DNA of 64,000 nucleotides from JAVZLQ01 sp049972525 (GTDB lineage: Archaea > Thermoproteota > Bathyarchaeia > Bathyarchaeales > Bathycorpusculaceae), in the NCBI GenBank assembly GCA_049972525.1, contig JBMFKI010000001.1:116916-180915 (forward strand). The letters run 5' to 3'. Shown here piece by piece: positions 35,328 through 42,839 of this stretch. The position numbers and the translations under genes were made by a program. The notes under the pieces are model-generated. The model did not search any database, was not told the origin of the DNA, and was given only the letters and a program-made list of their open reading frames with translations. Position 1 is the first letter of the stretch, and every line of letters starts with the position of its first letter.

Positions 35328-36935
35328 CTAGTCTAATATTTTTTCGATAGCGTCAGCTTCTACTTCGTGTGGTAGCGGTATGCCCGTAACCTTTGCGGCG
35401 ATTTCTGATAGGCTCATTAAGTCGTTTCTGCTTATCAGTTCCAATTTCCATTTCCTGTTTCCAGCCAGAAGCTGTTTTAAACCGACGCCTATTCGGTCTG
35501 TTAGGTAAGTATAAAGTGCAACTGCCTCCCATGGTATTTCTTTGAAGCGTTCACCGTATTTCGCTTTTAGCTCTGGTGTTGCTATAAAGAACTTGTCTGG
35601 AGTGTCGCCAAATCTGTCTGCGAACGCCTTCGGTAATTTTCCTTCTTCTGCTAATTGTTTGAAGTAGTTTGCCTTCATAACAGCAGTTAGCGGTGAGCGT
35701 CCCATCAAAACCGCTTTTACAAGTGGGCCTTCCCCAAAGTTGCTCATTGCTAAAGCCTTGAAAATTTGTGTTTCGTTTATGAAGCCTCCAGCCATTATCA
35801 AGTCGGGAACATATCTGCCTTTTTTCTTTAACAGCTGCGCACATTTTAGAACTATTGCTTCTAAGTATACTGTCGGTATGCTCATTTCATCCATCATTGG
35901 GACGGGACTCATTCCAGTTCCGCCACCGGCGCCGTCAAAGTAAACAGCATCGATTTTTGCTTCTGAGGCTATCTTCAACGTGTACGCGACTGCTGATGGT
36001 CTGTAGGCACCAGTTTTTAATGTAACGTGCTTTGCTCCCTGTTCGCGTAGCCATTCTATATCTTCTATCATGTTCTTCTCTTTCGGTATTCCAACGCGGC
36101 TGTGTCTCTCAAAGGATTTAAAGACGCCTTCTTTAAAGGCTTGTTGTACCGTTGGGTCTTCCGGATCTGGAATTACCACGTATCCTCTTTGCTTCAGCAT
36201 TATGGCCTTTTGTAAGTCTCTTACTCGCACTTCGCCTCCAATTGCTTTTGCTCCCTGCCCCCACTTTCTTTCTATAATGTTTACTTCTAACTTTGAAATT
36301 GCATAGACATCAACGCCTAGTCTCTGATCCTCAACGTTGGTTTGTACGGCAATATCTCCATATTTTCCATCCCAGAACTTTCTGAAAAGATCAACTCTGC
36401 GTTTTAACTCTTTGGAGTATGTGACTTTGCCCTTTGTTATCTGTGCTTCTGGGTCCATGCCGCAGACGTTTTCCCCGACTATTACTATGGAGCCTGAGAG
36501 TGCTGTGCCTATGGCTAAGCCTTCCCAGTTCAATCTTGCAACGTCAGTTGAGCCGAAAGCGCCACAAAGCACCGGAATTTTTAATGGTACGCCAGCGACA
36601 ACTGTTTCTGTGCTTGCATTAGGAAACAGTGCAACATCTGAGTTTTCCTCTATTCCTAAGGCTTCAAAGAGTCCTGCCTGTATGTTAAAATGCGACCAAT
36701 CCAATCCGAAGTCCTTGAGGGCTCCTGCTGTGCTATATCCGAATTGCACCGGTTCTGGGTATAGGGCTTCTCTTCCTCTAAATGCGGATAGGCCAATTTC
36801 GCATAGTATTGGGCAGTCGCGGATGCATATTGGGCACATTCCGCTTGTTGGGCTTGTGTCTTTGACGCGTGTGGTTGTGCCTGTAGTTGATTTTCCGTTC
36901 AAGTAAGAACTGTTCCTGAACACACGCTCAGTCAT
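35328..36935 (-). CDS. FMN-binding glutamate synthase family protein
   Basis: A 535-residue archaeal glutamate synthase-domain protein. Near the N-terminus is CPICIRDCPILCEIG, a C-x2-C-x3-C-x3-C arrangement suggesting an iron-sulfur cluster. The central FMN/glutamate-synthase barrel has VTLKTGAYRPSAVAYTLKIASE, AVYFDGAGGGTGMSPVPMMDE and LIMAGGFINETQIFKALAMS. There is no glutaminase domain, so it must receive ammonia from another subunit or act on another substrate. ATG 36935 follows GGTGA. A GTAC-type operator lies upstream at 37031-37040. Confidence 0.85.
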   Translation of the reverse strand: MTERVFRNSSYLNGKSTTGTTTRVKDTSPTSGMCPICIRDCPILCEIGLSAFRGREALYPEPVQFGYSTAGALKDFGLDWSHFNIQAGLFEALGIEENSDVALFPNASTETVVAGVPLKIPVLCGAFGSTDVARLNWEGLAIGTALSGSIVIVGENVCGMDPEAQITKGKVTYSKELKRRVDLFRKFWDGKYGDIAVQTNVEDQRLGVDVYAISKLEVNIIERKWGQGAKAIGGEVRVRDLQKAIMLKQRGYVVIPDPEDPTVQQAFKEGVFKSFERHSRVGIPKEKNMIEDIEWLREQGAKHVTLKTGAYRPSAVAYTLKIASEAKIDAVYFDGAGGGTGMSPVPMMDEMSIPTVYLEAIVLKCAQLLKKKGRYVPDLIMAGGFINETQIFKALAMSNFGEGPLVKAVLMGRSPLTAVMKANYFKQLAEEGKLPKAFADRFGDTPDKFFIATPELKAKYGERFKEIPWEAVALYTYLTDRIGVGLKQLLAGNRKWKLELISRNDLMSLSEIAAKVTGIPLPHEVEADAIEKILD

Positions 36936-37030
36936 TTTATTCACCTTTTACGTTTGTAAATTTTGGCATGAAGGGTTAATTTTCGTCAACATTTAAGCAT
37001 TATCCTAAAAACTGCGGAAAATGAACATAA

Positions 37031-37040
37031 GTGTACATGC
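37031..37040. promoter_or_regulatory. Candidate GTAC-core operator upstream of the glutamate synthase homologue
   Basis: GTGTACATGC lies about 35 bp upstream of a minus-strand TATA-like CTTAAATG (36989-36997) of the glutamate synthase family gene. It matches the core of the sites at 37886-37916 and 39763-39780. Alone, a short GTAC-containing word could be chance; its value is as part of the set. Confidence 0.4.
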
Positions 37041-37068
37041 AAACGCCTATATCGCCTGAAAGGTCCCT

Positions 37069-37812
37069 CTAGAAAATGTCTATCTGTAAACCGTTAACAG
37101 TGTATTCGCGGCGTTGATATGTTTCTGGGTTATATCTTCCCCCAGCCTTTTTTACTTTTAAAAAGTTCTTTTCGTCTTGATTGGAAAGATCTATGACTAC
37201 TTGTGTCATGTGCTCGATTATCGCGCAAAACTCTTTAGGATGAGCGTTTTTTGCCATCGTCCAATACGCAAGAGTTTGATAAGCATACAACGCGGGACAC
37301 ACATGCCCAAAAAACACCTTAACAGCATCTCTTCCCCAGTTGTGCTCCATTATAGATAGACTATTAAAAACGAATCTCGTTCCCGGAGTTACAAATTCTC
37401 GCTCTATTCTCCCGAAGAAGTGGTGGAAACGTTCTGGATCTTTGGAGCTTGGAACTTTTCTAATCCATGGTGGCGCCTTGTCATAAAAATCGCTAAATAT
37501 GAGTTCGCCTTGCCCTGCTGCTTCTGAAAAGCAGTCTAACACTAATAGTTTCTTCTCCCATCCGCTTGGCAATATTTTGGTTAATGGTTCAAGCTGGAGC
37601 ATTAGAGCCTGGGGAGGATATATAAAATCTAGATAAATGACCTGGTTTCCATCTAATAGACCTTGACGCATGAATAAGTACAGAAATTCCCGCGCAAATG
37701 TTCCAGATTCAACTTCCCATAAGACATTTTCTCCAAGAAGTAAGCCGCCACCTAAAAGTCTGTCTAGGCTTTTTATTCCGGTCGAGTGAAACGCTTGTTT
37801 TCCCTCTTGCAT
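37069..37812 (-). CDS. RecA/KaiC-fold protein with degenerate Walker motifs
   Basis: A 247-residue protein with the KaiC/Rad55 N-terminal pattern FHSTGIKSLDRLLGGGLLLGENVLWEV, but where a P-loop G-x4-G-K-T should follow it reads EVESGTFAREF. The Walker B strand is TRFVFNSLSIME with Asn in place of the usual Asp. It therefore has probably lost ATPase activity and may be a partner or sensor. ATG 37812 is chosen after GGTG; the longer GTG frame from 37893 would run over the operator. It is divergent from the second GDH gene and downstream of the shared operator cluster. Confidence 0.7.
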   Translation of the reverse strand: MQEGKQAFHSTGIKSLDRLLGGGLLLGENVLWEVESGTFAREFLYLFMRQGLLDGNQVIYLDFIYPPQALMLQLEPLTKILPSGWEKKLLVLDCFSEAAGQGELIFSDFYDKAPPWIRKVPSSKDPERFHHFFGRIEREFVTPGTRFVFNSLSIMEHNWGRDAVKVFFGHVCPALYAYQTLAYWTMAKNAHPKEFCAIIEHMTQVVIDLSNQDEKNFLKVKKAGGRYNPETYQRREYTVNGLQIDIF

Positions 37813-37876
37813 GAATTGCGCACCGCGTTTATGGTTCGTGGGTGTCGTTAAAAATGTTATGTTGTCTTTGCAATGT

Positions 37877-37884
37877 TTTATTAT
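37877..37884 (-). promoter_or_regulatory. TATA box of the RecA-fold gene
   Basis: Read on the minus strand, TAATAAAA lies directly beside the operator cluster. A transcript starting about 25 bases away would have a leader of roughly 40 bases before ATG 37812. Confidence 0.45.
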
Positions 37885-37885
37885 G

Positions 37886-37916
37886 TTGTACACGGATGTA
37901 CATGATGTACGTCATG
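37886..37916. promoter_or_regulatory. Tandem GTAC operator cluster between divergent promoters
   Basis: Three GTAC cores at 37888, 37898 and 37907 are spaced 10 and 9 bp, so they face the same side of the helix. The last is centred in CATGATGTACGTCATG, a palindrome matching at 14 of 16 positions. The cluster fits exactly between the TATA boxes of the RecA-fold gene (37877-37884, minus) and the second GDH gene (37919-37926, plus). This arrangement suggests cooperative binding of a dimeric regulator controlling both genes. Confidence 0.6.
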
Positions 37917-37918
37917 TT

Positions 37919-37926
37919 TTTATAAT
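37919..37926 (+). promoter_or_regulatory. TATA box of the second GDH gene
   Basis: TTTATAAT is about 40 bases before ATG 37965 and immediately follows the GTAC operator cluster, so a bound regulator would affect TBP/TFB access. Confidence 0.5.
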
Positions 37927-37964
37927 TGAACATGACTCTAGTTTGCTTCTGAAAGGTGAAAGAT

Positions 37965-39743
37965 ATGTTGAGTTCAATGGAACTTTCAGCTCGCGAATTG
38001 GGAATGATAAAGTTAATGGTGGACTTCTTTGCCGAAAAACCAGAGTTAACGGCTAAAATAGAAAGCTATACAACAGCACACTACGCACTTCTAACGACAT
38101 ACTCGGAAAACTTTGGCATACCCATAGAAGACTCTCTAAAAGTCTTTGAGGAACTCCAAAAGAAACTGGTTGACGCCGAATATGTTCATGTAAAGGCGCC
38201 AGAACCAATAAAGAAACTGTTGCCATTGGCAAGAGAAGAGCTTAACATGCTGCGAGTTTTAGTTGATTATTTCTCTGAAAACCCAAAAATGGCGCCAGCA
38301 GGAGCATTTCTCTCCAAAAAGGAAGACGCTCTAGTAGAAACATACTTGTGGTTTTACGGAAGCAGCGAAGGCAACGGTGAAGTGGCAAGGGAAACTCTGA
38401 AGAACCTAATTGAAAAGCTTCAAACAGCAGTGTTCGTCAAAGTGGACACGCTCACTCCCATAGCAGTAGCACCAAACCCTTACGAAGCCGCCCTTGAGCA
38501 GTTGGACTTGGCCGCTGAAAAACTGAAACTTGACCCAGGAATACACGAAATGTTGAAGCGTCCTATGCGTACTCTCATCGTTAACATACCAGTAGTCATG
38601 GATGACGGTAGCATCCAAGTTTTCACAGGTTACCGTGTACAATACAACGATGCACTAGGTCCAACAAAGGGCGGCATCCGCTACCACCCAGACCTTACAC
38701 TTGACGAAGTAACTGCACTAGCTGCATGGATGACATGGAAAACAGCCGTAACTGGACTACCACTTGGCGGTGGAAAAGGCGGCATCAGATGCAACCCAAA
38801 GGAAATGTCAAAAGCAGAGCTTGAACGTCTCACAAGAGGATACGTACGCGCCATAGCCAAGTTTATAGGGCCATTCACGGATGTGCCAGCGCCAGACGTT
38901 TACACCGACGCACAAACAATGGCGTGGATAATGGACGAATACAGCGAAATGGTTGGCTACCCAGTTTTCGGCGTGGTAACCGGTAAACCCATTCATATTG
39001 GTGGTTCCCGCGGAAGAAGCGAAGCAACATCAAGAGGGCTTATGTACACTATTATTGAAGCAGCAAAGCATTTGGGAATAAGTCTCAAGGACGCGACAGT
39101 AGCGGTTCAAGGCTACGGAAACGTCGGCTATCACGCAGCACGATTACTTCACGAAATTGGCTGCAAAATAATCGCAGTTTCAGATTCCAAGGGAGGCATA
39201 TACAATCCAAAAGGCTTAGATCCAGAAAAAGTGTTAGCACACAAAGAGAAAACAGGCTCCGTTGTTGACTATCCTGGCAGCACTTTTATATCAAACGAGC
39301 AATTATTGGAATTAGAATGTGACATATTCATCCCAGCGGCACTTGAAAACCAAATAACAAAGGCAAACGCAGATAAAATAAAAGCCAAAATCATAGCAGA
39401 AGGCGCAAACGGACCAACCACACCCGAAGCAGACAAAATTCTACATAAAAAGGGAATCTTTGTCATCCCGGACATACTTGCAAATTCCGGCGGAGTAATT
39501 GTCAGCTACTTTGAACAAGTACAAAACCAGATGAACTATTACTGGACTGAAGAAGAAGTCAGGAACAAGCTTAAGGAAACGATAACGAGGGCTTTTCAAG
39601 AGGTTCTTGACATGTCAAAGCAGCACAACGTGAACATGCGTACAGCAGCCTACATGCTGGCTGTAAAAAGAGTGGCGGAAGCGCTTACAGCTAGGAAAGG
39701 CACAAGTTTCGCTCCGTTTAAGCCATCGATAGTAACCAGTTAA
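37965..39743 (+). CDS. Glutamate dehydrogenase, paralogue 2, with duplicated N-terminal domain
   Basis: A 592-residue protein. Residues about 170-592 form a complete Glu/Leu/Phe/Val dehydrogenase (GPTKGGIRYHP, LGGGKGGIRCNP, VAVQGYGNVGYHAARLL). Ahead of it are two tandem copies of a roughly 72-75 residue helical domain: copy 1 starts ELGMIKLMVDFFAEKP (about 11-82) and copy 2 ELNMLRVLVDYFSENP (about 92-163), both ending with a V-x-V strand and a x-x-P-I tail. I know no such extension in ordinary GDH, so it may be regulatory. ATG 37965 follows GGTGA; a GTG at 37956 is less likely. Confidence 0.92.
   Translation: MLSSMELSARELGMIKLMVDFFAEKPELTAKIESYTTAHYALLTTYSENFGIPIEDSLKVFEELQKKLVDAEYVHVKAPEPIKKLLPLAREELNMLRVLVDYFSENPKMAPAGAFLSKKEDALVETYLWFYGSSEGNGEVARETLKNLIEKLQTAVFVKVDTLTPIAVAPNPYEAALEQLDLAAEKLKLDPGIHEMLKRPMRTLIVNIPVVMDDGSIQVFTGYRVQYNDALGPTKGGIRYHPDLTLDEVTALAAWMTWKTAVTGLPLGGGKGGIRCNPKEMSKAELERLTRGYVRAIAKFIGPFTDVPAPDVYTDAQTMAWIMDEYSEMVGYPVFGVVTGKPIHIGGSRGRSEATSRGLMYTIIEAAKHLGISLKDATVAVQGYGNVGYHAARLLHEIGCKIIAVSDSKGGIYNPKGLDPEKVLAHKEKTGSVVDYPGSTFISNEQLLELECDIFIPAALENQITKANADKIKAKIIAEGANGPTTPEADKILHKKGIFVIPDILANSGGVIVSYFEQVQNQMNYYWTEEEVRNKLKETITRAFQEVLDMSKQHNVNMRTAAYMLAVKRVAEALTARKGTSFAPFKPSIVTS
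38880..38935 (+). repeat. 56-bp inverted duplicate shared with first GDH gene (arm 2)
   Basis: Identical over all 56 bases to the reverse complement of 34767-34822, within a pair of genes that differ elsewhere. Confidence 0.95.
39316..39439 (+). repeat. 124-bp inverted duplicate shared with first GDH gene (arm 2)
   Basis: Identical over all 124 bases to the reverse complement of 34263-34386. Divergence resumes at once on both sides, for example TCTACAT against ATTGCAT at the 3' edge. Confidence 0.97.
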
Positions 39744-39762
39744 TTCCATTCTTTTTCTATTA

Positions 39763-39780
39763 CTATGTGTACATCCATAG
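39763..39780. promoter_or_regulatory. Candidate GTAC operator upstream of the ribbon-helix-helix gene
   Basis: CTATGTGTACATCCATAG contains the TGTACAT core flanked by inverted CTATG and CATAG arms. It lies about 15 bp upstream of the TATA-like CATATTTAAAAGC (39792-39804), which serves the gene starting at 39836. This placement allows autoregulation. Confidence 0.5.
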
Positions 39781-39835
39781 AATTTTATGAACATATTTAA
39801 AAGCAACCGTCAAAGAGATAATCACGAGGGGCAAT

Positions 39836-41767
39836 ATGTCCGTGCATCTCCACACAACAATAACCCGAAAAACAAGCGAGATGCTTGAAGAACTGGCAAA
39901 AACCTATGGCACCAAAAGTCGCGTTCTTGAAAAAGCTGTGGAAACTTTACTTAGAGTCGACAAGGTAGGTTCATGTGATGATTGTGCTATAAAGGCAAAG
40001 GTTAATGAGCAAACCAAACTAAGAGAAGCTCTTGACTTAACTTCAATTAGCAGAAGAAGCCTCGAAGATCTTCTTGAGGTTGCATTAGGCAACAAAACCA
40101 TTGAGGATCTGGTTAAAGAACAGAAGGTAGAAGCGAAAAACATTATTGAAATTCTGAAAAGTTCTGTTGCTTGGAAATCGCCATCCACATTTAAAGAGTT
40201 CCTTCTAGTTCTGGAGGAAATTAAAGAGCTTACGAACCTTTTCGACATTCCATCATACAGTGAAATCGACAGTATAGCCGTCCTGAGACCTAAAGTCTTT
40301 AAACGTTTGCCAGTTATGGTTGCGTTTCAAATTGCAACGATATTGGAAGGTATAGGTGCGCATTTTGACATTCGCGTAATGGGCGAGGATATCGCTGTAA
40401 AGATGATTCGTCCAGAAATTTACCCGTTAAGGAGAAAAGAATTCGGCGATTTTTTAGACCAGCAAGTTGAAAAGGAGCTAGCTAATGTAACTCCCGGATT
40501 GTTCAGAAACACGCTTATGCTTGTTGGACCAGCTTTTATGAGTTGGGCAGAAAAACACTTGGATGAACCTATAACAGATCTTGCTAATTTTATAGAAGAT
40601 GCAAGGATAGTTCTCGGGATAGGTGAGTTTCCAAGGGAGCCGAAAGATTTTGTGAAAGCTGTCCTTTCAGCCTTTGTAAAGATGAACTGGTTTAAGCAAG
40701 TCAAAATTCTAACTGAAAAGGAAGAAAACACGTTAGAATTGATCTTTCAAGTTATAGCTCCTTCCATAGCACGCTTGTCGGTGACCGTTCTCTCGGTTGT
40801 GTTAGCAACGCGCGGATGGAAACTTCTAAGCCATTCAGTTGAGCATGCAAATGTAAACATGGTTATCAGATACGTGGGCGTAGAGGACCAAAGTGTTCTA
40901 GATCAACTTGCTGAGTTAAGTCTCTTTCAAATAATAGGGAAACAGTTTTTAGATGTTGTTCCAGTTCCACGTGATCTTTTCAACTCTTTTGCGTTCAAGG
41001 TCTATGAAAGTGATAGGCAGAAATTTGATGAAATATACCGTGCAACAGGTGTTCGCATTTCTAACGCGATTCGTATGCTTGCAAGGAACGATCCTGAAAA
41101 GATTAACAGGCTTTCTAAAAACTTTATCTTAAAAAACATAAGTGTAACGCAACCTGATGCAGAGGTAAGATTTGTCGACGACGAACACTTCACCATAATA
41201 TTCAAACGGATAGACCCACTGGTAATGAACAGCCAGCGCATCCTAATAGAGTCAATGTTTAGGGAGTTAGGCTACGAGATTGCAACCACCGCTTTCCAAA
41301 ACCTACTTAGCTTTAAATTGAAACTCTTGGAGAAGCCAATTTTAGAGCCGTTGCCACGTAAAAAGTTGATGCAAACACTAATCGAGGGCATGTCATGTAA
41401 CTCCATAGAAGAAGCTTTCGCCATAGAAAAAGAGCAGTTAGACGAGTTGTTCCCAGAAGACTATCCGTGGACAATAAAAGACGTTGGTGAAAGGCTTACT
41501 GACATGTACAGGGAACTCGGCGTAGAAGTTGAAATTGAATATTTTGAGGGTGGCTTCACTTTAAAGTATAAAAGTTGCCCATACTACAAGCTTGTTAAGA
41601 CTAACCAAAAAACGTGGCTTTGCGGTCTCCGCAAAAAAACATTGGAATACGTTATTTCTCGAGTAAGTCATGGAAAAAAAGGAAAAATGAAAATAATAAA
41701 ATCGCTACTTCAAAACGAACATCCATGCGAATACGCAATATTCCTAACAGGTTTCCTCGAGAAGTAA
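39836..41767 (+). CDS. Large ribbon-helix-helix protein with cysteine-containing C-terminal segment, putative regulator
   Basis: A 643-residue protein of unknown function. Residues 1-45 (VHLHTTITRKTSEMLEELAK, then SRVLEKAVETLL) look like a ribbon-helix-helix DNA-binding domain, followed by a CDDC pair at 47-50. The rest alternates helices with beta hairpins in perhaps four degenerate modules, with equivalents GIGAHFDIRV, RGWKLLSHSV, LGYEIATTAF and LGVEVEIEYF. The last module ends with cysteines near 581, 596 and 631 (CPYYKLV, WLCGLR, HPCEYAIFL), recalling the metal or iron-sulfur sensor of SufR-like and V4R-type regulators. It is the best candidate for binding the GTAC sites. The start ATG follows GAGGGG. 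Confidence 0.6.
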   Translation: MSVHLHTTITRKTSEMLEELAKTYGTKSRVLEKAVETLLRVDKVGSCDDCAIKAKVNEQTKLREALDLTSISRRSLEDLLEVALGNKTIEDLVKEQKVEAKNIIEILKSSVAWKSPSTFKEFLLVLEEIKELTNLFDIPSYSEIDSIAVLRPKVFKRLPVMVAFQIATILEGIGAHFDIRVMGEDIAVKMIRPEIYPLRRKEFGDFLDQQVEKELANVTPGLFRNTLMLVGPAFMSWAEKHLDEPITDLANFIEDARIVLGIGEFPREPKDFVKAVLSAFVKMNWFKQVKILTEKEENTLELIFQVIAPSIARLSVTVLSVVLATRGWKLLSHSVEHANVNMVIRYVGVEDQSVLDQLAELSLFQIIGKQFLDVVPVPRDLFNSFAFKVYESDRQKFDEIYRATGVRISNAIRMLARNDPEKINRLSKNFILKNISVTQPDAEVRFVDDEHFTIIFKRIDPLVMNSQRILIESMFRELGYEIATTAFQNLLSFKLKLLEKPILEPLPRKKLMQTLIEGMSCNSIEEAFAIEKEQLDELFPEDYPWTIKDVGERLTDMYRELGVEVEIEYFEGGFTLKYKSCPYYKLVKTNQKTWLCGLRKKTLEYVISRVSHGKKGKMKIIKSLLQNEHPCEYAIFLTGFLEK

Positions 41768-41856
41768 GAGAAAAACCCAGCGAAACACAAGCATAAGCTG
41801 AAAATCTAGTAAGTATTTATTAGCAGTATTATCTATGAAACTATGAGGGTTTGCCT

Positions 41857-42828
41857 TTGAGCTTTGAAATGTGGGCTGAGAAGTATAGACCTAAAACGCT
41901 GGATGATATGGTCGATCAAAAGGAGATTGTTGAACGCCTAAAAAGCTTTGTTAAATCCAGAAATGTGCCACACTGCATTTTTGCTGGACCGCCTGGAACA
42001 GGTAAAACCACAGCGGCTCTTTGTTTGGCTAGAGACTTGTATGGTGATGCTTATCGAGAACATATAATGGAGTTGAACGCAAGCGACGAGAGAGGCATAG
42101 ATGTTGTTAGAGAAACAGTCAAAACCTTCGCTCGTGTGAGGTCTATTGGTGAGATTCCATTTAAACTGATGATTTTAGATGAAGCAGATAACATGACTGC
42201 TGATGCACAGCAAGCTTTGAGGCGTACAATGGAACGTTATACCGAAACATGCCGTTTCATCTTATGCGCAAACTATAGCGGCAAAATAATAGAGCCAATA
42301 CAGTCGCGCTGCGCACCATTCCGTTTCACCTTTCTGCCAAGAGAGGAACATGATAAATACCTTAAGCACATAGCAGAAAGCGAAAGTGTCAAACTCTTGA
42401 AGGATGGGTTGGACGCAATTTTTGAGGTTTGCGGTGGCGATCTGCGGAAGGCGATAAATACTCTGCAAGCTGCTGCCTCGCTTAACAAGCCTATAGATGC
42501 AAAGATTGTCTATTCCATTGCTGGTAGGGCTCATCCAGCGGATGTGCAGAAAATGATAGAAACTGCGATGAAAGGTAATTTTCTGGAAGCGAGGAAACAG
42601 CTTCGGGATATGATTCAGAAGTATGGCGTGGCTGGAAGCGACATAATTAGGCAGATTCACACTGAGATATTTAGAGTGGATGTTCCAGAGCCTTGGAAAA
42701 TAAAGTTGGCAGATGTTGTTGGCGAAATAGACTATAGACTCGTTGAAGGAGCAGATGAAGAGGTTCAGCTGAGCGCCTTGTTAGCAAGACTGGTGGAAGC
42801 TGGATATGAGATTAGAAAGGCAAGTTAG
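41857..42828 (+). CDS. rfcS: Replication factor C small subunit
   Basis: A 323-residue AAA+ clamp-loader subunit. It has SFEMWAEKYRPKTLDDMV (RFC box II), Walker A FAGPPGTGKTTAALCLA, Walker B LMILDEADNMTADAQQAL and the SRC motif IQSRCAPFRF. TTG 41857 is placed 6 bases after GAGGGT (41845-41850); a TTG at 41851 abuts that site and is less likely. It is coupled to RfcL, whose TTG start is 12 bases beyond the stop. Confidence 0.96.
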   Translation: MSFEMWAEKYRPKTLDDMVDQKEIVERLKSFVKSRNVPHCIFAGPPGTGKTTAALCLARDLYGDAYREHIMELNASDERGIDVVRETVKTFARVRSIGEIPFKLMILDEADNMTADAQQALRRTMERYTETCRFILCANYSGKIIEPIQSRCAPFRFTFLPREEHDKYLKHIAESESVKLLKDGLDAIFEVCGGDLRKAINTLQAAASLNKPIDAKIVYSIAGRAHPADVQKMIETAMKGNFLEARKQLRDMIQKYGVAGSDIIRQIHTEIFRVDVPEPWKIKLADVVGEIDYRLVEGADEEVQLSALLARLVEAGYEIRKAS

Positions 42829-42839
42829 GTGCAAAGATT

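Noticed and set aside
36337..36906. 189-codon plus-strand frame
   Set aside because: Antisense shadow of the glutamate synthase family gene; serine- and proline-rich translation with no domain pattern.
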